64,000 nt of DNA. It comes from Thalassotalea eurytherma. GTDB taxonomy: Bacteria; Pseudomonadota; Gammaproteobacteria; Enterobacterales; Alteromonadaceae. A program made the translations under genes and the position numbers. How positions within the stretch are numbered: position 1 is the first letter of the stretch; every line of letters starts with the position of its first letter. The stretch is taken from the NCBI RefSeq assembly GCF_030161415.1, contig NZ_BSSU01000006.1, positions 124,001 through 188,000 of the forward strand, given 5' to 3'. Below the pieces are notes generated by a model. That model was not told the DNA's origin. It saw only the letters and a list, made by a program, of their open reading frames with translations, and searched no databases. Of the stretch, positions 56,473 to 64,000 are shown piece by piece.

Positions 56473-58743
56473 ATGAATAGCAACCTCTTCGTAACGAAAC
56501 GCAATGGCGAAAAAGAAGCCATAGATCTTGAAAAAATTCACAAAGTAATCGCTTGGGCTGCAGAAAACCTAGAAGATGTATCTGTATCACAAGTAGAATT
56601 AAAATCTCACATCCAGTTTTACGATGGTATAAAGACTGAAGATATTCATGAAACGATTATTAAATCAGCTGCTGATTTAATTTCTGAAGAATCTCCAGAC
56701 TATCAGTATTTAGCTGCCCGTTTAGCGATTTTCCATTTACGTAAGAAAGCCTATGGTAAATTTGAGCCGCCTAAATTATACGAACACGTATTAAACATGG
56801 TAGAGCTTGGTAAATACGATAAACACCTAACAGAAGATTATTCAAAAGAAGAATTTGAAGCAATGGAAGGCTTTATAGACCATTCACGCGATTTAAACTT
56901 TAGTTACGCTGCGGTAAAGCAATTAGAAGGTAAGTACCTGGTTCAAAACCGTGTAACGGGTGAAATTTATGAGAGTGCTCAGTTCCTTTACTTACTCGTT
57001 GCGGCTTGTTTATTTGCCAAGTATGAAAAAGACGTTCGCCTTGACTATGTAAAAGGCTTTTACGATGCTATTTCTACGTTCAAAATTTCGTTACCTACGC
57101 CAATTATGGCTGGCGTAAGAACGCCTACGCGTCAGTTCTCATCATGTGTGTTAATTGAATGTGGCGATAGCTTAGACTCAATTAATGCTACTTCTAGTTC
57201 AATCGTGAAATATGTTTCTCAACGAGCTGGTATTGGTATCAACGCAGGTCGTATTCGTGCTTTAGGTAGTGCAATTAGAGATGGTGAAGCTTTTCACACT
57301 GGTTGTATTCCATTTTACAAACATTTCCAGACAGCAGTAAAAAGCTGTTCACAAGGTGGTGTTCGTGGTGGCGCTGCTACCCTATTCTATCCACTTTGGC
57401 ATCTTGAAGTTGAAAGTCTACTTGTACTTAAGAATAACCGTGGTGTTGAAGAAAACCGCGTACGTCACTTAGATTACGGTGTGCAATTTAACAAATTAAT
57501 GTATCAGCGCTTAATCAAAGGCGAGTCTATTACATTATTCAGCCCAAGCGATGTGCCTGGCTTATATGATGCATTTTTCGAAGACCAAGATAAGTTTGAA
57601 GCGCTTTATGTTAAATATGAACAAGACGAGTCAATTCGTAAAAAGCGTATAAAAGCTATCGAAATCTTTAGTTTGTTCGCTCAAGAGCGCGCAAGTACAG
57701 GTCGTATCTATCTACAAAACGTTGACCACTGTAATACGCATAGCCCTTTCATTGCAGAAAAGGCACCTATTCGTCAATCTAACTTATGTTTAGAGATAGC
57801 ATTACCTACTAAGCCATTAAACGAAGTCAGTGATCCAGAAGGTGAAATTGCGCTTTGTACGTTATCTGCGTTTAACTTGGGTGCAATTGAATCTCTTGAC
57901 GAGTTAGAAGGTTTAGCTGATTTAGCAATTAGAGCATTAGACAGTCTACTTGATTACCAAGATTATCCTGTTCCTGCTGCGCATAACGCAACAATGGGTC
58001 GAAGAACATTAGGTATAGGTGTGATCAACTACGCTTACTACTTGGCTAAAAATGGCGTTTTCTATTCAAATGGTAGCGCGAACAACTTAACACATAGAAC
58101 GTTTGAAGCAATTCAATATTACTTGCTTAAAGCGTCAAATAACTTAGCTAAAGAGCTTGGTGCTTGCCCTAAATTTGATGAAACAAAGTTAAGCCAAGGT
58201 ATTTTACCAATTGACACATACAAGAAAGAAGTTGATAAAATTACTGAAGAACCTCTTCACTTAGATTGGGAAGGTTTACGTGCTAGCATTCAAGAGCATG
58301 GTGTTCGTAACTCAACAGTATCAGCATTAATGCCTTCTGAAACGTCTTCGCAAATCTCAAACGCAACAAATGGTATTGAGCCACCACGTGGTTTAATTTC
58401 TATCAAAGCGAGTAAAGACGGCGTATTAAAGCAAGTTGTTCCAGAATACAAAAAGCTCAAGCATAATTATGAGCTGTTATGGAATATCCCATCGAATGAT
58501 GGTTATTTAGAACTTGTTGGTATCATGCAAAAATTTGTTGACCAAACTATTTCAGCAAATACAAACTACGACCCAGCTAAATATGAAGGTGGTAAAGTAC
58601 CTGTTAAGCAAATCATTCAAGACTTGCTAAAAGCTTATAAATTAGGTGTAAAAACCTTGTATTACCACAACACCCGCGACGGTGCAGCTGACGGCCAAAT
58701 GGAAGAAGATGAAGGCTGTGAAGGCGGCGCTTGTAAGATCTAA
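56473..58743 (+). CDS. nrdA: Class Ia ribonucleotide reductase large subunit
   Basis: A 756-residue enzyme that makes dNDPs. N-terminal ATP-cone (about 4-95: VTKRNGEKEAIDLEKIHK) for dATP inhibition; redox Cys in RQFSSCVLIECG near 224; the N-C-E active-site triplet in SNLCLEIALPT; the tyrosine pair in LYYHNTRDGA; and the C-terminal thiol pair CEGGAC three residues from the end. All key residues present. Upstream NrdR boxes predict repression by NrdR. Confidence 0.98.
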   Translation: MNSNLFVTKRNGEKEAIDLEKIHKVIAWAAENLEDVSVSQVELKSHIQFYDGIKTEDIHETIIKSAADLISEESPDYQYLAARLAIFHLRKKAYGKFEPPKLYEHVLNMVELGKYDKHLTEDYSKEEFEAMEGFIDHSRDLNFSYAAVKQLEGKYLVQNRVTGEIYESAQFLYLLVAACLFAKYEKDVRLDYVKGFYDAISTFKISLPTPIMAGVRTPTRQFSSCVLIECGDSLDSINATSSSIVKYVSQRAGIGINAGRIRALGSAIRDGEAFHTGCIPFYKHFQTAVKSCSQGGVRGGAATLFYPLWHLEVESLLVLKNNRGVEENRVRHLDYGVQFNKLMYQRLIKGESITLFSPSDVPGLYDAFFEDQDKFEALYVKYEQDESIRKKRIKAIEIFSLFAQERASTGRIYLQNVDHCNTHSPFIAEKAPIRQSNLCLEIALPTKPLNEVSDPEGEIALCTLSAFNLGAIESLDELEGLADLAIRALDSLLDYQDYPVPAAHNATMGRRTLGIGVINYAYYLAKNGVFYSNGSANNLTHRTFEAIQYYLLKASNNLAKELGACPKFDETKLSQGILPIDTYKKEVDKITEEPLHLDWEGLRASIQEHGVRNSTVSALMPSETSSQISNATNGIEPPRGLISIKASKDGVLKQVVPEYKKLKHNYELLWNIPSNDGYLELVGIMQKFVDQTISANTNYDPAKYEGGKVPVKQIIQDLLKAYKLGVKTLYYHNTRDGAADGQMEEDEGCEGGACKI

Positions 58744-58750
58744 TAACCTG

Positions 58751-58785
58751 TTAAAACCGTAGTAATGTTAATTGCTACGGTTTTA
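58751..58785 (+). terminator. Hairpin between nrdA and nrdB
   Basis: TTAAAACCGTAG and CTACGGTTTTAA form a perfect 12-bp stem (loop 11). Few T after it, so partial termination or an mRNA-processing/stability element. Confidence 0.5.
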
Positions 58786-58852
58786 AGTCGAAGCACCCTA
58801 TTTCGCTTAAAAAATAATAATAATCGCCAAGTAAATTTTTCCGGAGTAAATG

Positions 58853-59983
58853 ATGGCATACACTACGTTTAACCAAGAGCCAAATAACGCCCTACTTGAA
58901 CCTATGTTTTTAGGTAACAGCGTTAACGTATCTCGATACGACCAACAACGCTTTATGGCTTTTGAGAAACTGATTGAAAAGCAGTTATCATTTTTTTGGC
59001 GTCCTGAAGAAGTTGACGTTTCAAAAGACAGAGCTGACTGGCAATCTTTAACACCATCAGAAAGACATATTTTTATTTCTAATCTAAAGTATCAAACGCT
59101 TTTAGATTCTATGGCGGCACGTTCAGTAAATGCCGTGTTATTGCCAATTGTTTCATTACCAGAAGTTGAAACTTGGATTGAGACATGGGCATTTAGTGAA
59201 ACCATTCACTCTCGCTCATATACACACATTCTGCGCAACCTCTTCACGGATCCAAGTGAAGTATTTGATGATATTGTTGTTAACCCGGCAATTTTGAAAC
59301 GTGCCTCAAGCATTGCTAAATACTTTGACGATGTGATTTTAACGACGCAATTATTACAATCTCAAGGCGAAGGTACTTATGAGATTAATGGTAAATCAAT
59401 TGAAGTTAATTTACGCAAACTAAAAGAACGTTTATACCTGGCCATTTGTTCAGTAAATGCATTAGAAGCAATACGTTTTTATGTCAGCTTTGCGTGTTCA
59501 TTCGCTTTTGCCGAGCGAGAATTGCTAGAAGGTAACGCTAAAATCATCAAATTAATTGCTCGTGATGAAGCATTGCATTTAACAGGCACACAGCACATTT
59601 TGAATAACTGGGCTACTGGTAAAGATGATCCAGAAATGCAGGAAATTTCAGAGCAATTTGCGGAACAAGGCAAGCAAATTTTCTTAGACGTTGTTGAACA
59701 AGAAAAAGAATGGGCACAGTACCTATTTAAAGATGGTTCAATGATTGGTTTGAACGCTGAAATTCTAAATCAATACATTGAGTACATTAGTAACCAACGT
59801 ATGGTTGCTATTGGCTTTGATGCACCGTTTGAGGTTAAAAGTAACCCATTACCTTGGATGAACGCTTACCTAGTTAGTGATAACGTGCAGGTTGCGCCTC
59901 AAGAAAGTGAAATTTCTAGCTACCTTGTTGGTCAAGTAGATTCAGAAGTAAGTTCAGATGACTTTGATGGTTTTGACTTATAG
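58853..59983 (+). CDS. nrdB: Class Ia ribonucleotide reductase small subunit
   Basis: A 376-residue di-iron protein holding the tyrosyl radical. Ligands seen: Asp85, Glu116 and His119 ([11 protein letters not shown]), radical Tyr123, then EAIRFY and [12 protein letters not shown] for the second half. Start: two ATGs in a row; the second (58853) has GGAG at 6 nt and gives MAYTTF as in E. coli. It works with NrdA; YfaE downstream maintains the cofactor. Confidence 0.98.
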   Translation: MAYTTFNQEPNNALLEPMFLGNSVNVSRYDQQRFMAFEKLIEKQLSFFWRPEEVDVSKDRADWQSLTPSERHIFISNLKYQTLLDSMAARSVNAVLLPIVSLPEVETWIETWAFSETIHSRSYTHILRNLFTDPSEVFDDIVVNPAILKRASSIAKYFDDVILTTQLLQSQGEGTYEINGKSIEVNLRKLKERLYLAICSVNALEAIRFYVSFACSFAFAERELLEGNAKIIKLIARDEALHLTGTQHILNNWATGKDDPEMQEISEQFAEQGKQIFLDVVEQEKEWAQYLFKDGSMIGLNAEILNQYIEYISNQRMVAIGFDAPFEVKSNPLPWMNAYLVSDNVQVAPQESEISSYLVGQVDSEVSSDDFDGFDL

Positions 59984-60009
59984 TCAAATAAATCGAATCG
60001 TTTCTCGCC

Positions 60010-60291
60010 ATGTCTAACTCTGTAGGCAAAGCACACGGTTGCACTATTTCGGTAGGTGACATTTCTGTCACCTACTTAGAATCACATGGTTCAATCCTAA
60101 ATTGCTTAGAATCTGCGGATGTAGAAGTTCACTTCCATTGCCGAGATGGATTCTGCGGTGCTTGTCGTGTAACGCTTGATGAGGGCCAAGTAAACTACCC
60201 TCAAGGTGAACCACTTGCATTTGTTGGTGATGGTGAAGTGTTAGCCTGCTGTTGCCAACCCACTAGCAACATTCGCTTAACCATAGACTAA
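60010..60291 (+). CDS. yfaE: 2Fe-2S ferredoxin YfaE, ribonucleotide reductase maintenance protein
   Basis: A 93-residue plant-type ferredoxin. Cluster cysteines: HCRDGFCGACRV (about 44-55) and the later LACCCQP near 80. In E. coli YfaE supplies electrons to rebuild the diferric-tyrosyl cofactor of NrdB. Directly after nrdB (26 bp), as in E. coli. Confidence 0.95.
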   Translation: MSNSVGKAHGCTISVGDISVTYLESHGSILNCLESADVEVHFHCRDGFCGACRVTLDEGQVNYPQGEPLAFVGDGEVLACCCQPTSNIRLTID

Positions 60292-60326
60292 GCCTGTTCA
60301 CAGCTAATATTTAATTAGAGATACCT

Positions 60327-60566
60327 TTACTTAATATGTTTTACAATAAACCGTTTTAGCTCCGAAAAGCTAAATGGCTTTCTAAGTACAGGGTATCCCC
60401 AATTGATTTTCTCTTTTTCCACATATCCGCTTATTGATAACACCATGGTATTTGGAAACTTTTCTTGAAGAAGTGTAACAACGTCTTCGCATGGACAACC
60501 TGGCATATGTACATCAACAATTAACACATCTAACCGTTGAAAGGATGACTTTGCGAGTGCTAACGT
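60327..60566 (-). pseudogene. Fragment of a response-regulator receiver domain
   Basis: The frame is open from just below a stop at 60569-60567 and reads to the stop at 60327: the phospho-acceptor region LDVLIVDVHMPGCP, then VLSISGY and the lysine-containing LRKPFSFSELKRF. This is the second half of a receiver (REC) domain; the first half with the acidic pair is absent. A GTG at 60527 could start a 66-aa peptide, but it would lack half the fold. It is joined to the end of a broken hydrolase gene, so it is a remnant. Confidence 0.75.
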
Positions 60567-60569
60567 TTA

Positions 60570-61170
60570 AAACATTTTTGTCTACGATTTGCTCGTAACT
60601 ACTAGAAAAATTCGATGTTCTATCTAAGGAGCTTAGTTGTTTAATGCACTTGAAGAGTAAACTCAATTGGGTAGCATCAACACTTAACCCGATAATGACT
60701 TTATTTGGCCCAGGGCATTTTGTGCAATTCGCACGATATCATTTGAAAACTCTTCGTATGTTGCAGAGTCTTTGCTTAGTAAAGCACCTTCTTTGATTTG
60801 AACTTGTGAGTTCACAGCCAAACCGTGAAAAGGTAGCGCCGGCAGTATGACATAATAGCCGGAGTTGGCCAGTAACTCTGCCCAATCAAAATATTGCTGA
60901 TTGCACGCAGTAAGCCGGTGGAGCATAATTACCGAACCCCTAACCTCTGTGCCTTCCGTTGGTGGTATAACCCTAGGTTTACAACTTTCTTGTAAGCTGA
61001 TTTGATACACCGTGCTTAGAATCAATTGCTTGCCAGCTTTCGTAAAAAGAGGCACTAAACCCTTCGCCCGCAGGCTGCGCTTCTATTTTAAAATCAATAT
61101 CACTTCGACAAGACGCAAAAGACACAACAATCATCACAACCCAAGCAATAGCAATTAAAAAACGTCTCAA
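60570..61170 (-). pseudogene. Alpha/beta hydrolase lipoprotein gene broken in three frames
   Basis: Frame 1 (61170-60979) gives a lipoprotein signal peptide with lipobox SFASC and the start of the mature chain. Frame 2 (about 61025-60690) continues with VRGSVIMLHRLTACNQQYFDW and LALPFHGL (HGLT and GHG in working relatives). Frame 3 (about 60720-60570) supplies the nucleophile elbow as VIIGLSVDATQLSLL (GLSVGA expected), then DRTSNFSSSYE. At least two frameshifts, altered motifs and no catalytic Asp/His region. It then runs into the receiver-domain fragment. Confidence 0.75.
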
Positions 61171-61605
61171 GTTAAAAATACGTTAATATTTCCAGCTAAG
61201 TATAGTATTTTTTTTCTTCAAAACAATACCACTTTCTAACAGAGAATAGTTGAGGTTTTAAACCAGAATACAGCCATATATAGGGTTTGACTTTACCATC
61301 ATTGACCACATTCATTGGGTAGAAGCCATGTATTGTCTAACATAAGATCCCTTTAAATCAATTTGTCGCTCCTTAAATAGTTTTCAGAATATAAAACCTG
61401 CCGAAAAATCACAGGGTTATTTCATTACTTATGAGCTGACCTAAACGTAACAAATTTTGAAGAGATAAAATAAAACTGTAAAATCAACACCTTAAAAATT
61501 AATGAAGTTTAGTGTTTAGCCCCAAAATTTTGATATAAAAACAAAGGTGTTATTTAAACAAGCGATTAGCTAAAATGTTGTTTCAACTATCTTTAGGTAC
61601 TAGCT
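61171..61605 (+). promoter_or_regulatory. Intergenic region upstream of yciB
   Basis: 435 bp without a gene. A possible promoter TTGATA (61530-61535), 17 bp, TTTAAA (61553-61558) and an inverted repeat AACACCTT (61486-61493) / AAGGTGTT (61544-61551) that overlaps its spacer. Nothing else clear. Confidence 0.35.
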
Positions 61606-62178
61606 ATGCACGTTTTACTGGAATATATTCCTTTAATTGTTTTTCTTATTGTTTACAAACTTGAAGGAATCTACTGGGCAACTGGAGCACTAATTGTCGC
61701 TTCAGCACTTCAAATTCTCTTTTATATCATCAAGAAAAAGCCTATTCCTAAACAAACCATCGTCTTTTTTATTTTAATTTTAAGTTTCGGTGGCCTGACA
61801 ATTTTCCTTCAAGACGACAGTTTTATAAAGTGGAAAGTAACGATTATTAACCTATTTTTTGCTGCTGCATTGCTTGCTGGCCATTATTTTTTTAACAAAA
61901 TCATTCTTAAAACCTTTCTCGGCGAAGCCGTTGATTTACCTGACGCAATTTGGATTAAGCTAACTTGGGCTTGGGCTTCATTTTTCACCTTATGTGCGGT
62001 ATTGAACTGGTATATCGCCTTTAATTTTTCACAAGAAACTTGGGTTAATTTTAAGGTGTTTGGTTTAACTGGATTAACGTTTGTCTTCGCAATAGGTACG
62101 GTGTTCTCATTATATAAACACCTACCAGAAGAAAACGACGCGAATGCACCAAAAGAATCAGAACAAGTGGAGAAGTGA
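61606..62178 (+). CDS. yciB: Inner-membrane septation protein A, YciB
   Basis: A 190-residue protein with five hydrophobic segments. Family features: LLEYIPLIVFLIVYKLEGIY at 4-23 and GEAVDLPDAIWIKLTWAWASFF near 105-126, closely as in E. coli YciB (179 aa). It contacts cell-division and elongation proteins and affects envelope synthesis. Starts an operon with a YciI-like gene 3 bp downstream; the usual partner yciA is missing here. Confidence 0.95.
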   Translation: MHVLLEYIPLIVFLIVYKLEGIYWATGALIVASALQILFYIIKKKPIPKQTIVFFILILSFGGLTIFLQDDSFIKWKVTIINLFFAAALLAGHYFFNKIILKTFLGEAVDLPDAIWIKLTWAWASFFTLCAVLNWYIAFNFSQETWVNFKVFGLTGLTFVFAIGTVFSLYKHLPEENDANAPKESEQVEK

Positions 62179-62181
62179 CCC

Positions 62182-62484
62182 ATGAAATACTACGTAATTT
62201 TTAGCCACGACGTTGAGAACAGCCTACCTTTGCGCTTGCAAGTGCGTGACAAGCATTTAGCTCGATTAGCTGATCTTGATGCAGAGGATCGATTACTTGT
62301 CGCAGGCCCTTGCCCGATAAGTGATGGAGAAGAAGGACCGGCAGGCTTTAGCGGTTCGACGATAATCGCTAAATTTGAGTCACTGGCTAATGCACAGTCA
62401 TGGGCTGATGCCGATCCATACATAGATGCTGGTGTCTATGCTAAAGTTATTGTAAAACCATTTAAAAAAGTACTGCCTGTATAA
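62182..62484 (+). CDS. yciI: YciI-like protein
   Basis: A 100-residue soluble protein of the YCII family (ferredoxin-like fold). Family residues: [12 protein letters not shown] at 3-14, R...HLARL near 25-30, the conserved Asp/His-type site in LLVAGPCP, and [10 protein letters not shown] with [21 protein letters not shown] at the end. Function not established; some relatives act as small dehydrochlorinase-like enzymes. Sits between yciB and an LprI-like gene, gaps 3 bp each, so one transcript. Confidence 0.9.
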   Translation: MKYYVIFSHDVENSLPLRLQVRDKHLARLADLDAEDRLLVAGPCPISDGEEGPAGFSGSTIIAKFESLANAQSWADADPYIDAGVYAKVIVKPFKKVLPV

Positions 62485-62487
62485 CCT

Positions 62488-62898
62488 ATGATGTTAAAGA
62501 AAATTATATATATCAACTTATTGGGTGTCACATTAGTCGCTTTACCAAGTGAAGCGAAAACTGCGCGAACCATTGAACAATGCGAGAAGAAATTTACCAA
62601 TAATGTTGAATTTTCTCAGTGCCTTGATACGGTGAAAAACCTAGCAGAGCGTGAGTTAACGGCTTGGGTTAATAACAAAACATTTGAGTTAGAAGATTTA
62701 ACAAGTGTGACCGGGCGCAGTGGCACATTGAACATGTTTAAGCGTTCACAAAAGAATTTTATTACTTATCGTGAGAATAATTGTAAGTTCTATTACTTAG
62801 CGCTTTCTCCAGGTTCTGGCGCTGGGGCTGCTTATAAGAAATGTTTCATCACCATGACCAAAGCAAGAATTAAAGAGCTTGACGAAATATCACGTTAA
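62488..62898 (+). CDS. Exported LprI-like (DUF1311) protein
   Basis: A 136-residue protein with a signal peptide (about 1-23, ending SEA) and four cysteines placed as in the LprI N-terminal domain: IEQCEKKF, FSQCLDTV, NNCKFYY and YKKCFITMTKARIKEL. LprI of Mycobacterium inhibits lysozyme; in proteobacteria the role of the domain is unproven. Last gene of the yciB transcript; a strong terminator follows. Confidence 0.75.
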   Translation: MMLKKIIYINLLGVTLVALPSEAKTARTIEQCEKKFTNNVEFSQCLDTVKNLAERELTAWVNNKTFELEDLTSVTGRSGTLNMFKRSQKNFITYRENNCKFYYLALSPGSGAGAAYKKCFITMTKARIKELDEISR

Positions 62899-62938
62899 TT
62901 AATGTGATTACCTGATTTAATGATGAGAAGTAAAGTTT

Positions 62939-62976
62939 GCAGTGACCAATAATCAATATATTGGGCACTGCTTTTT
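62939..62976 (+). terminator. Terminator of the yciB-yciI-lprI-like operon
   Basis: GCAGTG-A-CCAATA and TATTGG-G-CACTGC, a 12-bp stem with one mismatch, then T5 on the plus strand. Lies between convergent genes. Confidence 0.85.
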
Positions 62977-62992
62977 GGTAAGTTAGCTGTTG

Positions 62993-64000
62993 TTAAGATT
63001 TATCATCAGAAGATAACATTACCGCAAACCAACGGCCTTCTTCTGAGTTTTCTAAACCAATCTTAATAATCATGGTGAGCGGCACCGATAAAAGCATACC
63101 CACGGTACCAAACAACCATCCCCAAAAGATTAACGAAAGAAAAACAACCAGCGTCGATAAACCCAGTCCTTTGCCTAAATACCTTGGCTCGATAATATTC
63201 CCCATAACGGTGTTAATCAGTACATAACCTAAACCAATTAACCCTGCACTTATCGGATTAAGCTGAATTAACGCAAGTAATACCGTAGGAATTGCGGCTA
63301 ACATTGAACCGATGTTAGGAATAAAGTTAAGTAAGAACGCCAGAACACCCCACAACAAATAAAAATCTAAGCCGAATGCCCACAGCATAATACTCACCAA
63401 TACACCTGTTAGCACACTTACAGCCGCTTTGATTGCAATATAACTATTCACTGATGAGATAAACTTTTCGATTTGATTAAGCCGCATTTCTGGATCGTCT
63501 AACGCCAAGTGAATTTTACGAGGTAAGCCTGATGCCTCAAACAGCATAAAGACAACGGTTAGTATAATCAGAAATAAATTGGCCATTGCCCCACTGAGGC
63601 TTGAGAACATATTCGTTGCCAGATCCATTGCTGCGCTTGGATCAAAGTATTCCAACACTAAATCTGACGACAATTGAATATTCAAATCGTTGAGTCTACT
63701 AACAAGCCAAGTAAACTTTTCATTCAATTGCTCTTTGTACTCTGGGAGTAATGCGGTTAGTTCATTAAGAGAACTACCAACTAAACCAGCAAGTACCATA
63801 ACAAGGGTGACAAACATCATTATCACCGTACTTACAGATATCCATTTAGGAATATTGTAACTGTCGGCTTTTTTAACCAACGGGTTACACATAATAGTGA
63901 TAAACGTCGACATTAAAAACGGCAAAATCAGATTTGTTGACGCTTTCAAGCCGGCGATAATAATAAACAAAGCAGCAATGAACACGAAGGTTCGAATGAT
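62993..64000 (-). CDS. AI-2E family transporter, 5' end outside the window
   Basis: At least 335 residues; the frame stays open to the right edge, and the GTG at 63985 is probably internal, because the residues before it (IIRTFVF) continue the first membrane helix of the family. About eight hydrophobic segments with the typical long periplasmic/cytoplasmic stretch between helices 2 and 3 (LLPEYKEQLNEKFTWL), then LNFIPNIGSMLAAIPTVLLAL and a GNIIEPRYLGKGLGLS motif. The family (PerM, YdiK, TqsA) includes exporters of signals and ions; substrate unknown. Confidence 0.88.
   Translation of the reverse strand: MIRTFVFIAALFIIIAGLKASTNLILPFLMSTFITIMCNPLVKKADSYNIPKWISVSTVIMMFVTLVMVLAGLVGSSLNELTALLPEYKEQLNEKFTWLVSRLNDLNIQLSSDLVLEYFDPSAAMDLATNMFSSLSGAMANLFLIILTVVFMLFEASGLPRKIHLALDDPEMRLNQIEKFISSVNSYIAIKAAVSVLTGVLVSIMLWAFGLDFYLLWGVLAFLLNFIPNIGSMLAAIPTVLLALIQLNPISAGLIGLGYVLINTVMGNIIEPRYLGKGLGLSTLVVFLSLIFWGWLFGTVGMLLSVPLTMIIKIGLENSEEGRWFAVMLSSDDKS

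Noticed and set aside
60327-60527. Functional 66-residue stand-alone receiver protein
   Set aside because: Half of the receiver fold including the acidic pocket is missing, and the frame is fused to a pseudogene.
1-64000. Mobile elements, prophage, toxin-antitoxin, defence or biosynthetic clusters
   Set aside because: No transposase, integrase, phage, toxin or synthase gene was seen; nearly all genes are syntenic housekeeping genes.

Overview
The window is chromosomal DNA of a marine gammaproteobacterium of the order Alteromonadales, most like Colwelliaceae (Colwellia/Thalassotalea type). This rests on gene order and family membership: an AT-rich sequence, an E. coli-like rne-rluC-yceF // yceD-rpmF-plsX-fabHDG-acpP-fabF-pabC-mltG-tmk-holB-(pilZ)-tatD block, a gyrA-serC-aroA-cmk-rpsA-ihfB-lapA-lapB-pyrF block, a small TIGR02922-type protein, and an OsmC-YcaO fusion. 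No database was searched; all names come from reading the proteins.

Layout. 1-1865: 3' part of an OsmC-YcaO gene whose start lies outside the window. 1904-9818: a copper/silver efflux operon on the minus strand (His/Cys-rich exported protein, CusC-, CusB- and CusA-like pump, two PepSY membrane proteins). 10197-13546: small membrane protein, RhlE-type helicase, YbiT-type ABC-F ATPase. 13547-14308: tRNA-Ser(UGA) followed downstream by two decaying copies of its 3' half and terminator. 14476-24185: aldose epimerase and the 2-methylcitrate (propionate) operon prpR-prpB-prpC-acnD-prpF, with gaps full of hairpin repeats, plus a SpmA-SpmB-type membrane protein. 24543-35354: fatty-acid, lipoprotein-independent housekeeping and replication genes (tatD to yceD). 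35598-41107: yceF, rluC, rne with a long leader, a ComEA-like protein. 41203-52031: pyrF to gyrA. 52462-56108: TIGR02922 protein, DUF962 protein, amino-acid permease, ubiG, gph. 56473-60291: nrdA-nrdB-yfaE with an NrdR-type operator. 60327-61170: overlapping wrecks of a lipoprotein alpha/beta hydrolase and a response-regulator receiver domain. 61606-64000: yciB, a YciI-like gene, an LprI-like gene and the C-terminal part of an AI-2E-family transporter running off the right edge.

How the genes work together. Three functional groups stand out: periplasmic copper/silver export; propionyl-CoA disposal through methylcitrate (PrpC makes it, AcnD and PrpF convert it, PrpB splits it, a GntR repressor controls it); and the core of cell growth (fatty-acid synthesis with its ACP, dTMP and dNTP supply, ribosomal proteins, RNase E, gyrase, envelope control through LapA/LapB).

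I found no convincing undescribed multi-gene system: there are no transposases, phage genes, CRISPR arrays, defence genes or biosynthetic clusters. What is worth a second look is mostly at the sub-gene scale: the decayed tRNA-Ser tandem, the repeat-filled prp operon, a CusF domain that has lost its copper ligands, an orphan plus-strand terminator that may end a small RNA, an apparently leaderless yceD, and the three-frame hydrolase pseudogene.
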